From: Triticum aestivum
Taxonomy: Eukaryota; Streptophyta; Magnoliopsida; Poales; Poaceae
Length of the DNA stretch: 64,000 bases
Assembly (NCBI RefSeq): GCF_018294505.1
Contig: NC_057808.1
Location: 221,729,325-221,793,324, forward strand
Reading direction: 5' to 3'
Position 1 is the stretch's first letter. Each line of letters begins with the position of its first letter. The position numbers and the translations under genes are program-made. Shown here piece by piece: positions 46,131-56,607 of the stretch. The notes beneath the pieces were generated by a model. The model saw only the letters and a program-made list of their open reading frames with translations, searched no databases and was not told the DNA's origin.

Positions 46131-48197
46131 CTAGGTATTGCCATCTTTGGTAGGCAATCCATAAGTGGCTCTCATAATATATTCATAAGGTAATTTTATT
46201 TTCTTTCTAGGGAAGTGTTTCAGGCCTTTCCTTAACGGAAATTGGAATCTAATATTCCCTTCCTTCATATCAATAATTGCACCGATCGTTCTAAGGAAAG
46301 GTCTACCAAGAATAATAGGACATGAAGGATTGCAATCTATATCAAGAACAATGAAATCTACGGGAACATAGTTCCTATTTGCAACAATAAGAACTTCATT
46401 AATTCTTCCCATAGGTTTCTTAATAGTGGAATCCGCAAGGTGCAAGATTAGAGAGCAATCATCAAAATCACGAAAACCTAGCAAATCGCATAAAGACTTT
46501 GGAATCATGGAAACACTAGCACCCAAATCACACAAAGCATAGCATTCATGATCTTTAATTTTAATTTTAATAGTAGGTTCCCAGTCATCATAAAGTTTTC
46601 TAGGGATAGAAACTTCCAACTCAAGTTTTTCTTCATAAGATTGCATGAAAGCATCAACGATATGTTTGGTAAAAGCTTTATTTTGGCTATAAGCATGAGG
46701 AGAATTTAGCACGGATTGCAACAAGGAAATGCAATCTATCAAAGAGCAATTATCATAATTAAATTCCTTGAAATCCAAAATAGTGGGTTCATTAATCTCT
46801 AGAGTTTTGATCTCTTCAATCCCACTTATACCAATTTTTGCATCAAGATATAAAAACTCCGAATTTTTGGAACGCCTTCTAGGTAGAGATGGATCATATT
46901 CAGTCTCATCATTATCAAGATTCATATTGCTAAACAAAGATTTAATAGGGGACACATCAATAACTTTTAGATCTTCATCTTTATTTTCGTAGAGATTAGA
47001 AGAACACGCTTTCATAAAGCAATCTTTCTTAGCTCGCATCCTAGCGGTTCTTTCTTTGCACTCATCAATGGAAATTCTCATGGCTTTGAGAGACTCATTG
47101 ATATCATGCTTAGGAGGAATAGATCTAAGTTTCAGAGAATCAAAATCAAGAGAAATTCTATCAACGTTCCTAGCCAATTCATCAACTTTAAGCAATTTTT
47201 CTTCAAGCAAAGCATTGAAATTCTTTTGCCAATTCATAAATTCTTTAACAATAGTCTCAAATTCAGAAGGCATCTTATTAAAATTTCCATAAGAATTGTT
47301 GTAGGAATTACCATAATTATTAGAGGAATTACTAGGATACAACCTAGGATTAAAGTTTCCTCTATACGCGTTGTTACCAAAATTATTCCTATCAATAGAT
47401 TCATTATTATTCTCAATCAAAGTAGACAAAGGCATATCATTTGGATCAGAAGAGACACTCTTAGTAGCAAATAATTTCATAAGTTCATCCATCTTACCAC
47501 TCAAAACATTAATTTCTTCTATCGCATGCACTTTTTTATTAGTAGATCTTTCAGTGTGCCATTGAGAATAATTAACCATAATATTATCTAGGAGTTTAGT
47601 AGCTTCTCCTAAAGTGATTTCCATAAAAGTGCCTCCCGCGGCCGAATCTAAAAGATTTCTAGAAGCAAAATTCAATCCGGCATAAAAATTTTGTATAATC
47701 ATCCACAAATTCAAACCATGAGTAGGGCAATTACGTATCATTAATTTCATCCTCTCCCAAGCTTGTGCAACATGTTCATGATCAAGTTGCTTAAAATTCA
47801 TAATATCGTTTCTAAGGGAGATAATCTTAGCGGGAGGAAAATTTTTAGAGATAAAAGCATCTTTGCACTTATTCCAAGAATCAATACTATTTTTAGGCAA
47901 AGATGAAAACCAAACTTTAGCACGATCTCTAAGTGAAAAAGGAAATAGCTTCAATTTAACAATATCATTGTCCACATCTTTCTTCTATTGCATATCACAC
48001 AAATCAACGAAGCTATTTAGATGGGTAGCGGCATCTTCACTAGGAAGGCCGGCGAATTGATCTTTCATGACAAGATTCAATAAAGCAGTATTAATTTCAC
48101 AAGATTCAGTATCAGTAAGAGGAGCAAACGGAGTGCTAAGGAAATCATTGTTGTTGGTATTGGTAAAGTCACACAATTTGGTATTATCTTGAGCCAT
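46131..48197 (-). pseudogene. gag-protease of Athila-type element, copy 2, one nonsense codon
   Basis: The start MAQDNTKLCDF at 48197 follows the shared leader. A TAG at 47987-47985 interrupts after about 70 codons; otherwise the frame runs to 46131. Domains: retrotransposon gag (RDRAKVWFSSLPKNSIDSW, AQAWERMKLMIRNCPTHGL), an Asn/Ser-rich linker, a coiled-coil segment, and an aspartic protease with DLGASVSMIP followed by VPVDFIVLDIDCNPSCPIIL and GRPFLR. There is no zinc knuckle, reverse transcriptase or integrase. This is the typical gag-PR part of the Athila lineage. The frame ends shortly after protease, so pol was probably lost in the family long ago. Confidence 0.88.
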
Positions 48198-48389
48198 CGT
48201 GACAAGCAAGCAATCCAACACACGAGCAAACAAGAAGCGAGCGAAAAAGAGGCGAACAGAAAAGAGAGGGCGAATAAAAACGGCAAGGGTGAAGTGGGGG
48301 AGAGGAAAATGAGAGGCAAATGGCAAATAATGTAATGCAGGAGATAAGGGTTTGTGATGGGTACTTGGTATGTTGACTTTCGCGTAGAC

Positions 48390-48475
48390 TCCCCGGCAAC
48401 GACGCCAGAAATGGCTCGTTGTCGGGAGTCCAATCTTGTCTTGACTTAGCGTAAGCCTCCCCGGCAACGGCGCCA
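48390..48475 (-). promoter_or_regulatory. Primer-binding site of copy 2, duplicated
   Basis: The PBS TGGCGCCGTTGCCGGGGA (minus) lies at 48475-48458. A second, slightly altered copy (TGGCGTCGTTGCCGGGGA) sits about 65 bp further inside, near 48410-48391, with flanking leader sequence also repeated. The element at 15948 and the one at 53974 have only one. Confidence 0.8.
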
Positions 48476-48486
48476 GAAATCCTTCT

Positions 48487-50058
48487 TGCTACCTCTTGAG
48501 CACTGCGTTGGTTTTCCCTTGAAGGGGAAAGGGTGATGCAGTAAAGCAGCGTAAGTATTTCCCTCAGTTTTTGAGAACCAAGGTATCAATCCAGTAGGAG
48601 GCCACGCATGAGTCCCTCGCACCTACACAAACAAATAAATCCTTGCAACCAACGCGATAAGGGGTTGTCAATCCCTACACGGTCACTTACGAGAGTGAGA
48701 TCTGATAGATATGATAGGATAATATTTTTGGTATTTTTGTGATAAAGATGCAAAGTAAAATAAAAGGCAATGAAAATAGCTAAGTGTTGGAAGATTAATA
48801 TGATGGAAAATAGACCCCGGGGCCATAGGTTTCACTAGTGGCTTCTCTCATGAGCATAAGTATTACGGTGGGTGAACAGATTACTGTTGAGCAATTGACA
48901 AAATTGAGCATAGTTATGAGAACATCTAGGTATGATCATGTATATAGGCATCACGTCCAAGACAAGTAGACCGACTCCTGCCTGCATCTACTACTATTAC
49001 TCCACACATCGACCGCTATCCAGCATGCATCTAGAGTATTAAGTTCATAAGAACAGAGTAACGCTTTAAGCAAGATGACATGATGTAGAGGGATAAACTC
49101 ATGCAATATGATATAAACCCCATCTTGTTATCCTCGATGGCAACAATACTGTACATGCCTTGCTGCCCGTACTGTCACTTGGAAAGGACACCGCAAGATT
49201 GAACCCAAAGCTAAGCACTTCTCCCATTGCAAGAAAGATCAATCTAGTAGGCCAAACCAAACTGATAATTCGAAGAGACTTGCAAAGATAACCAATCATA
49301 CATAAAAGAATTCAGAGAAGATTCAAATATTGTTCATAGATAAACTTGATCATAAACCCACAATTCATCGATCTCAACAAACACACCGCAAAACAAGATT
49401 ACATCGAATAATCTCCACAAGAGAGGGGGAGAACATTGTATTGAGATACAAAAAGAGAGAAGAAGCCATCTAGCTAGTAACTATGGACCCGAAGGTCTGA
49501 GGTAAACTACTCACACTTCATCGGAGAGGCTATGGTGTTGATGTAGAAGCCCTCCATGATCGATGCCCCCTCCGGCGGAGCTCTGGAACAGGCCCCAAGA
49601 TGGGATCTCACGGGTACAGAAGGTTGCGGCGGTGGAATTAGGTTTTTGGCTCCGTATCTGGTAGTTTGGGGGTACGTAGGTATATATAGGAGTAAGAAGT
49701 ACGTCGGTGGAGCAACGTGGGGCCCACGAGGGTGGAGGGCGCGCCTGGGGGGGTAGGCGCGCCCCCTACCTCGTTCCCTCCTGGTTGATGTCTTGAGGTA
49801 GGGTCCAAGTCCTCTGGATCACGTTCGTTCCGAAAATCACGTTCCCGAAGGTTTCATTCCGTTTGGACTCCGTTTGATATTCTTTTTCTGCGAAACTCTG
49901 AAATAGGCAAAAAAACAGCAATTCTGGGCTGGGCCTCCGTATAATAGGTTAGTCCCAAAAATAATATAAAAGTGTATAATAAACCCCAATAATGTCCAAA
50001 ACAGAATATAATATAGCATGGAACAATAGAAAATTATAGATACGTTGGAGACGTATCA
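48487..50058 (-). repeat. 5' LTR of copy 2, 1572 bp
   Basis: TGCTACCTC (48487) to GACGTATCA (50058). It defines the length of the region hidden by the N gap in the 3' LTR. Confidence 0.88.
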
Positions 50059-50063
50059 TCTAA

Positions 50064-50394
50064 CACGGTTTATTCCTAGAAACTGTGTGCGTTGCCTTAG
50101 GTCATCGCCCACGGTGTTTTCTCATTAACCGTTTGCAATAGGAAAACCCAATTAGCAAGCTAATTAGCCAATTAGCGGGCTAATTGGCCTATTATTAATA
50201 ATCCATTTACTAATCTAATTGACATTCATATTAAGCACATAATATATTTCATTTCCATATTAAGGAAGCAGGATTTCATAATTGAAATACATCGGAGTAC
50301 AACATGATATAGCTTCAGCACTCAGCTACCCCATTAAACAACTGCAACAGCAGCAAGTTTCACATGCAACATCTAGAACCTTTTGAGATTAGCA
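50064..50394. mobile_element. Continuation of the second CACTA element
   Basis: Resumes after the 19-kb insertion with ACACGGTTTATTCC and GCGCCCACGGTG-like words typical of CACTA subterminal sequence. Short TTAGCAAGCTAATTAGCC repeats lie at 50151-50200. No gene. Confidence 0.5.
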
Positions 50395-51660
50395 TCATAG
50401 ACAGTACATAGAGAGATGCATCTCATCTAGAAAACTGCTGAAGCGGAAAGCGAATATTGAGCCTTCATTCACGTTGAAGGTCTTTGCAACTTTAGGCCAG
50501 TGCCTGTGGATGATTGACCGTCCATCCTTAGACCTCTTCAGGAACACTTCAATATTGAACCGTGGGTGTTGTATGAAAAATTTCCTCGCCTCCTGACCAC
50601 AGAGGTGGTTTGAGAGGTAATCATCAGTGAACCCTAAAAACAAGGATGTGCATAAATATCTTCTCTATATTGGAAACAGGGCAAAGGAATAAAAAAAGGC
50701 AAGGTATAATAGTTAGTACCATCTTGTAAACCTTAGTGCTTCCCATTGTTTCCCTGCAACACATATAAGGTAGTTAGTCATCAGGTTAAGTAAGGGTTCG
50801 CATGCTATCAGTAAAATATGTTGATGAAAAATAAGCACATTGCAGATTCATCAGATTAATTCAAGCCACATGGAAAACTCATTTATCCAAACCAAGCATG
50901 ATTAAGAACTAGGAAATATAGCACTTGTATATGTTGTTCATGTATTAAGTGCAGCCAAATTCGATTTATTCCTCACATGGTATACAATAAGAGAATGCAG
51001 CCACAACAATTGAACATCGCATTGCAGAATTGAACCAAGCAGTTAACTAAACACCACACCAAATGAACCAAACGTTAACTGAGCACCACATTGCACAATA
51101 TAACATACTCCTAATAGAAGATCAGACATTGAACTGAGCCAAGCATGCTTAACAACTTGGAAATATAGCAATTGTATTTGTTTCTCATGTATTTAGTACA
51201 GCCAAATTCGATTTATTCCTCACATGGTATACAATAAGAGAATGCAGCCACAACAATCGAACATCGCGTTGCAGAATTGAACCAAGCAGTTAACTAAACA
51301 CCACAACAAGTGAAGGGGTCAGTGATTTGGGAAAACACCCCGTAGTCTTCATCGAAGGCACCGATGGTGGCCTAGAGAAAATGCCACGAACTGTCGTTTA
51401 AAGCAGCCAACCGCGTCGCGGCGTCGGCACGCGAGGCATCAACGATGGCCTCGACGACGAGGTGCTCCTCCAAGATTTGGGGGTCGGCACGAATGGCAGC
51501 CATCGCGCCCTCATCCGTGCGTGCGGCCGCGATTTGCTTCTCCGCTGCCAAATGCTCCTTGAGGTCCTAGCTATACTGCGTGCACCATCGCTTAGGCCGG
51601 CGCTTATTTGGTGGAGGGGTCGGTGATTTGGGTGGAAGGTGTCGCGCTCGCGCCGGTGGT
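50395..51660 (-). pseudogene. B3 DNA-binding-domain-like gene carried in the CACTA element, decayed
   Basis: The last exon (about 50633-50395, minus; acceptor TTTTTAG near 50634) encodes DDYLSNHLCGQEARKFFIQH, VFLKRSKDGRSIIHRHWPKV, AKTFNVNEGSIFAFRF and ends HLSMYCL-stop. This has the strand order and the SIFAFRF-type ending of plant B3 domains. Further upstream (about 51660-51300, minus) an acidic, helical segment (EEHLVVEAIVDASRADAATR) is interrupted by in-frame TAG codons at 51569-51567 and 51374-51372. The intron between them holds a 247-bp direct duplication. B3 proteins bind DNA; a CACTA-carried copy could be captured host sequence. It is broken and probably not functional. Confidence 0.5.
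50893..51308. repeat. Direct duplication, period 247 bp
   Basis: The block around CAGCCAAATTCGATTTATTC, CTCACATGGTATACAATAAG and GAATGCAGCCACAACAAT occurs at 50940-51060 and again at 51187-51308 with few changes. It lies in the intron of the B3-like pseudogene. Confidence 0.85.
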
Positions 51661-52127
51661 CGGTGCATGTGGGATGTGGAAGGAGGAGGAAGGGGGTCGG
51701 GTGTGGATTACCTGCCTGGATAGGCGAGGCCGAGCAGCGTGAAGGAGGGTCGCCGGTGAGGAGGCGGCGGCGCTACAAGCAAGTACTCAAGGTTTCAAGT
51801 TGGAAAGGAAGGCGGAAAGGGGGGATGTGGCTTTTGGTAAGGGGGAGGGGGCGGGGAGGTAGATATTTCCGCGGAAGCCAAAAATTTGGACTCGCTTCAG
51901 CGAAAAAACTGGTGCGCAAAGTGTCATCAGACACAGTCCCTTATTCAGACACGGTCCGAAGATATTTTGAGCTGCATCTCACACGGTTGGTTATAATAAA
52001 CTGTGTGGGATCTACTTGATTTTTCATCTTGATTTGAATTACATAATGGGGTCACAGCGGCCATGGACAGTGTTTGAATTGCTAGACCTTTTATTCGCAG
52101 TGATCATAAAAGAATTGGAATTATTCA
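51661..52127. other. GC-rich then AT-rich spacer of the second CACTA element
   Basis: 51661-51890 is GC-rich and could be the 5' leader or promoter of the minus-strand B3-like gene. 51900-52015 has CAGACACAGTCC and CACACGGTTGG words like those near 30900. The + open frame at 51639-52019 has no recognised domain and is not called. Confidence 0.4.
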
Positions 52128-53973
52128 GGGTTCGTTTGGACATTTTTATGCATTGAGTTTTCAATGCATTTATGAGCATATTTCAAATTTGAACTACATG
52201 CACATGCTCCAGTGCATATAAATTGGTTGAAAAATCAAATCTTTGTCCATGGGTGCATGCATAGGTCCCATGCAAGAAATGGGAATGAATGTCAAACACC
52301 CTGCCACCGTCACTCGGCCGCAAACATTGAGAACCTGGTTTTTAAATTCTAGTGAATCCAAAACTCGTCTGAAATTCATGAAACTTGGCATGCTATCATG
52401 GAGCGGCATCAACATGGCGTGGTAAAGTTTTTGTCCCATTTGGGACAGGTTTGGGTATATGCTTCTCACAAACCAGAGCTTCTCACAACAGGCATGATGG
52501 TTTCGGTAGGGAACGCCCCAACTTTGGGGGCAAAACGATATCCATTGCCTCTTATTGCTTTTAAAAATTTTCTCGTGTCAACATAGAACAACAGGAGTGT
52601 TGTGCTATTTTTTGTGATTTTTCGGGGTTCGTTTGGACATTTTTATGCATTAAGTGAGTTTTCAATTCATTTATGTGCATAATTCAAATTTGAACTACAT
52701 GCACATGCTCCGGTGCATATAAATTGGTTGAAAAATCAAACCTTTTGTCCTTTGGTGCATGCTTAGGTCCCATGCAAGAAAGGGGAATGAATGTCAAGCA
52801 CCGTTCCACCGTCACTCGGCCGCAAACATTGAGATACCTGGTTTTTAAATTCTAGTAAATCCAAAACTCATCTGAAATTCATGAAACTTGGCATGCTATC
52901 ATGGAGCGGCATCAACATGGCGTGGTAAAGTTTTCGTCCCATTTGGGGCAGGTCTGGGGATATGCTTCTCACAAACCATAGCTTCTCACAACAAGCATGA
53001 TGGTTTCGGTAGGAAACACCCCAACTTTGGGGGCGAAAGGATAACCATTGCCTCTTATTGCTTTCAAGTTTTTTTTCTCATGTCAACATAGAACAACAAG
53101 AGTGTTGTGTAATTTTTTGTGATTTTTCGGGGTTCGTTTGGACATTTTTATGCATTAAGTGAGTTTTCAATGCATTTATGTGCATAATTCAAATTTGAAC
53201 TACATGCACATGCTCTGGTGCATATAAATTGGTTGAAAAATCAAATCTTTTGTCCTTGGGTGCATGCTTAGGTCCCATGCAAGAAATGGGAATGAATGTC
53301 AAGCACCGTGCCACCGTCACGCGGCCGCAAACATTGAGATACCTGGTTTTTAAATTCTAGTAAATCCCAAACTCGTCTGAAATTCATGAAACTTGGCATG
53401 CTATCATGGAGCGGCATCAACATGTCGCGGTAAAGTTTTTGTCCCATTTGGGGCAGGTTTGGGTATATGCTTCTCACAAACCAGAGCTTCTCACAACAAG
53501 CATGATGGTTTCGGTAGGGAACGCCCCAACTTTGGGGGCGAAACGATATCCATTGCCTCTTATTGCTTTCAATTTTTTTCTCTTGTCAACATAGAACAAC
53601 AGTAGTGTTGTGCTATTTTTTGTGATTTTTCGGGGTTCGTTTGGACATTTTTATGCATTAAGTGAGTTTTCAATGCATTTATGTGCATAATTCAAATTTG
53701 AACTACATGCACATGCTCCGGTGCATATAAATTGGTTGAAAAATCAAATCTTTGGTCCTTGGGTGCATGCTTAGGTCCCATGCAAGAAATGTGAATGAAT
53801 GTCAAGCACCGTGCCACCGTCACTCGGCCGCAAACATTGAGATACCTGGTTTTTAAATTCTAGTAAATCCAAAAATCGTCTGAAATTCATGAAACTTGGC
53901 ATGCTATCATGGAGTGGCATCAACATGCCGTGGTAAAGTTTTTTTCCCATTTGGGGCAGGTTTGGGTATATGC
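52128..53973. repeat. Tandem array, unit about 503 bp (four copies, last one cut)
   Basis: The landmark TTCGTTTGGACATTTTTATG recurs at about 52133, 52632, 53134 and 53637, and the block CATGAAACTTGGCATGCTAT recurs once per unit. Units are highly similar. The fourth is interrupted at 53973 by an LTR retrotransposon and resumes at 60995. Each unit contains a minus-strand open frame starting MRSIYPNL when intact (52469-52194, 53477-53268); these are probably incidental. Such arrays occur within Triticeae CACTA elements. Confidence 0.88.
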
Positions 53974-55556
53974 TGATACGTCTCCAACGTATCTATAATT
54001 TTTTATTGTTCCAGGCTATATTATATTCTGTTTTGGATGTTTAATGGGCTTTATTATACAATTTTATATTATTTTTGGGACTAACCTATTAACCGGAGGC
54101 CCACCGAGAATTGCTATTTTTTGCCTATTTCAGAGTTTCGCAGAAAAAGAATATCAAACGGAGTCCAAACGTAATGAAACCTTCGGGAACGTGATTTTTG
54201 GAACAAACATGATCCAGAGGACTTGGACCCTACGTCGAGACATCAACCAGGAAGGCACGAGGTAGGGGGGCGCGCCTACCCCCCCCCCCCCCCCAGGCGC
54301 GCCCTCCACCCTCGTGGGGCCCATGTTGCTCCACCGACATACTTCTTCCTCCTATATATACCTACGTACCCCCAAACTACCAGATACGGAGCCAAAAACC
54401 TAATTCCACCGCCACAACCTTCTGTACTCGTGAGATCCCATCTTGGGGCCCTTTCCGGAGCTCCGCCGGAGGGGGCATTGATCACGGAGGGCTTCTACAT
54501 CAACACCATAGCCTCTCCGATGATGTGTCAGTAGTTTACCTCAGACCTTCGGGTCCATAGTTATTAGCTAGATGGCTTCTTCTCTCTCTTTGGTTCTCAA
54601 TACAAAGTTCTCCACGATTCTCGTGGAGATCTATTCGATGTAATCTTCTTTTGCGGTGTGTGTGTTGAGACCGATGAATTGTGGGTTTATGATCAAGTTT
54701 ATCTATGAACAATATTTGAATTTTCTCTGAATTCTTTTATGTATGATTGGTTATCTTTGCAAGTCTCTTCGAATTATCAGTTTGGTTTGGCCTACTAGAT
54801 TGATCTTTCTTGCAATGGGAGAAGTGCTTAGCTTTGGGTTCAATCTTGCGGTGTCCTTTCCCAGTGACAGCAGGGGCAGCAAGGCCATATTGTATTGTTG
54901 CCATCGAGGATAACAAGATGGGGTTTATATCATATTGCATGAGTTTATCCCTCTACATCATGTCATCTTACTTAAAGCGTTACTCTATTATTTTGAACTT
55001 AATACTCTAGATGCATGCTGGATAGCGGTCGATGTGTGGAGTAATAGTAGTAGGTGCAGGCAGGAGTCGGTCTACTTGTCGCGGACATGATGCCTATATA
55101 CATGATCATACCTAGATATTCTCATAACTATGCTCAACTCTGTCAATTGCTCAACAGTAATTTGTTCACCCACCGTAATACTTATGCTCTCGAGAGAATA
55201 CACTAGTGAAACCTATGGCCCCCGGGTCTATTTTCCATCATATTAATCTTCCAACACTTAGCTATTTTTATTGCCTTTTATTTTACTTTGCATCTTTATC
55301 ATAAAAATACCAAAAATATTATCTTATCATATCTATCATATCTCACTTTCGTAAGTGACCATGATGGGATTGACAACCCCTTTATTGCGTTGGTTGCGAG
55401 GATCTTATTTGTTTGTGTAGGTGCGAGGGACTCGTGCGTGGCCTCCTACTGGATTGATACCTTGGTTCTCAAAAACTGAGGGAAATACTTACGCTACTTT
55501 GCTGCATCACCCTTTCCTCTTCAAGGGAAAACCAACGCAGTGCTCAAGAGGTAGCA
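53974..55556 (+). repeat. 5' LTR of copy 3, 1583 bp
   Basis: TGATACGTCTCCAACG to CTCAAGAGGTAGCA. A TATATATA promoter motif at 54352-54360 lies ahead of the GC-rich leader. A 14-base C run (about 54281-54294) is present. Confidence 0.9.
54352..54360 (+). promoter_or_regulatory. Probable LTR TATA box of copy 3
   Basis: CTATATATA follows CTTCTTCCTC, and the word is conserved in the 3' LTR (59786-59794) and, on the minus strand, in copies 1 and 2. The position fits a U3/R boundary roughly 400 bp into the LTR. Confidence 0.5.
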
Positions 55557-55567
55557 AGAAGGATTTC

Positions 55568-55585
55568 TGGCGCCGTTGCCGGGGA
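55568..55585 (+). promoter_or_regulatory. Primer-binding site (tRNA-Asp) of copy 3
   Basis: TGGCGCCGTTGCCGGGGA, 11 nt after the end of the 5' LTR. Confidence 0.9.
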
Positions 55586-55773
55586 GTCTACGCAAAATTC
55601 AACATACCAAGTACCCATCACAAACCGTTATCTCCCGCATTACATTATTTGCCATTTGCCTCTCGTTTTCCTCTCCCCCACTTCAGCCTCGCCGTTTTAT
55701 TAGCCCTTCCTCCATTCAATCTTGTGTTACCATGTGCCTTCTTTTTGCTTGCATCTTGGCTTGCTAAAAGTTT

Positions 55774-56607
55774 ATGGATCCTCATCCACTTGCTAATCTC
55801 TTTAAGAGATCTGATTATGATGAACCTATTGCTAGTGAGTTGAGTGCACTAGATTATCTTTATGAGGTTTTGCTTGAAATTCGTGAATCTGAAAATTGTG
55901 ATGAAGTACTTTATGAAGTGATTCACGATAGATCTTTGAATAAAAAGCATGATCGCAATGATTCTACTATAAATTCTATTGATGTTAATTGTGCTAATAA
56001 TATGCAAAACCCTAAGCTTGGGGATGCTAGTTTCTCTATGACTACTATTTGTTGCAATGATCATGATTGGGGTGATTCTTCTTTTGATCTTGAAAATTTA
56101 TTTAAGCCCCATGATGAATATAAGATTGATAATAATGTTTGCAATAATATTGAAAGTGGGTTTGGAAGAGTGTCAACTTTAGATCCCACATATTTGGAAA
56201 ATGTTCAATCTTATGAATTTTTTGATAAAAGTGGGTTTGGAGAGGTCATGACTTTAGTTAATGATAATCCCACTATTTTGGAAGAGTGTCAACTTCGCAT
56301 GCATGTGGATCGTGTTGAAAATATGTTATGTGATAGCTATTTTGTTGAATTTGCTTATGATCCTACATGTAATTATTATGAGAGAGGAAAATATGGTTGT
56401 AGAAATTTTCATGTTACTAAATTACCTCTCGTTATGTTGAGATTGCTATTGTTTCTTTCCGCTTCCTTGCATATGCTAGTTTTTGCTTGCCTTGATAATT
56501 TGTTTTCCTATAAGATGCCTATGCATAGGAAGTATGTTATACTTAGATGTGTTTGTCACGTGCTCCATGATGCTCTCTTTGTGTTTCAATTCTTGTCTTT
56601 CATGTGA
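55774..56607 (+). CDS. 277-aa retrotransposon ORF of unknown function (replaces gag-protease)
   Basis: One uninterrupted frame starts MDPHPLANLFKRSDYDEPIA, after the leader that is shared with copies 1 and 2, and stops at 56605-56607. The first 200 residues are acidic and rich in Asp, Asn and Cys. Two imperfect internal repeats can be seen (SGFGRVSTLDPTYLENVQ and SGFGEVMTLVNDNPTILEE). The last about 60 residues are hydrophobic (LVMLRLLLFLSASLHMLVFA, then VCHVLHDALFVFQFLSFM) and could form one or two membrane segments. There is no zinc knuckle, protease DTGAS/DLGAS, RT or integrase motif. I do not recognise the family. It could be an env-like or captured protein, but nothing here proves either. 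Confidence 0.65.
   Translation: MDPHPLANLFKRSDYDEPIASELSALDYLYEVLLEIRESENCDEVLYEVIHDRSLNKKHDRNDSTINSIDVNCANNMQNPKLGDASFSMTTICCNDHDWGDSSFDLENLFKPHDEYKIDNNVCNNIESGFGRVSTLDPTYLENVQSYEFFDKSGFGEVMTLVNDNPTILEECQLRMHVDRVENMLCDSYFVEFAYDPTCNYYERGKYGCRNFHVTKLPLVMLRLLLFLSASLHMLVFACLDNLFSYKMPMHRKYVILRCVCHVLHDALFVFQFLSFM

Larger units (their letters stand above)
31020..50058 (-). mobile_element. Athila-type (Sabrina-like) non-autonomous retrotransposon, copy 2, split by a nested gypsy element
   Basis: It has the same termini and layout as the element at 15948: 5' LTR 48487-50058, internal region 32765-48486, 3' LTR 31020-32764 (includes an N gap). The target duplication is TCCAA (31015-31019) against TCTAA (50059-50063), one mismatch. 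It carries the best gag-protease frame of the family in the window, and no reverse transcriptase or integrase. Without the nested gypsy element it is about 8.5 kb. Confidence 0.87.

Noticed and set aside
52194..52469. Minus-strand MRSIYPNL frame as a gene family
   Set aside because: It is repeated once per 503-bp unit, is broken in one unit, and has no recognised domain.
54276..54534. Frames around GGGCGCGCC in the LTR of copy 3 (also 59665-59967 and 32015-32515)
   Set aside because: The U3/R leader of the LTR is open in several frames in every copy by descent; it contains promoter and leader, not a gene.
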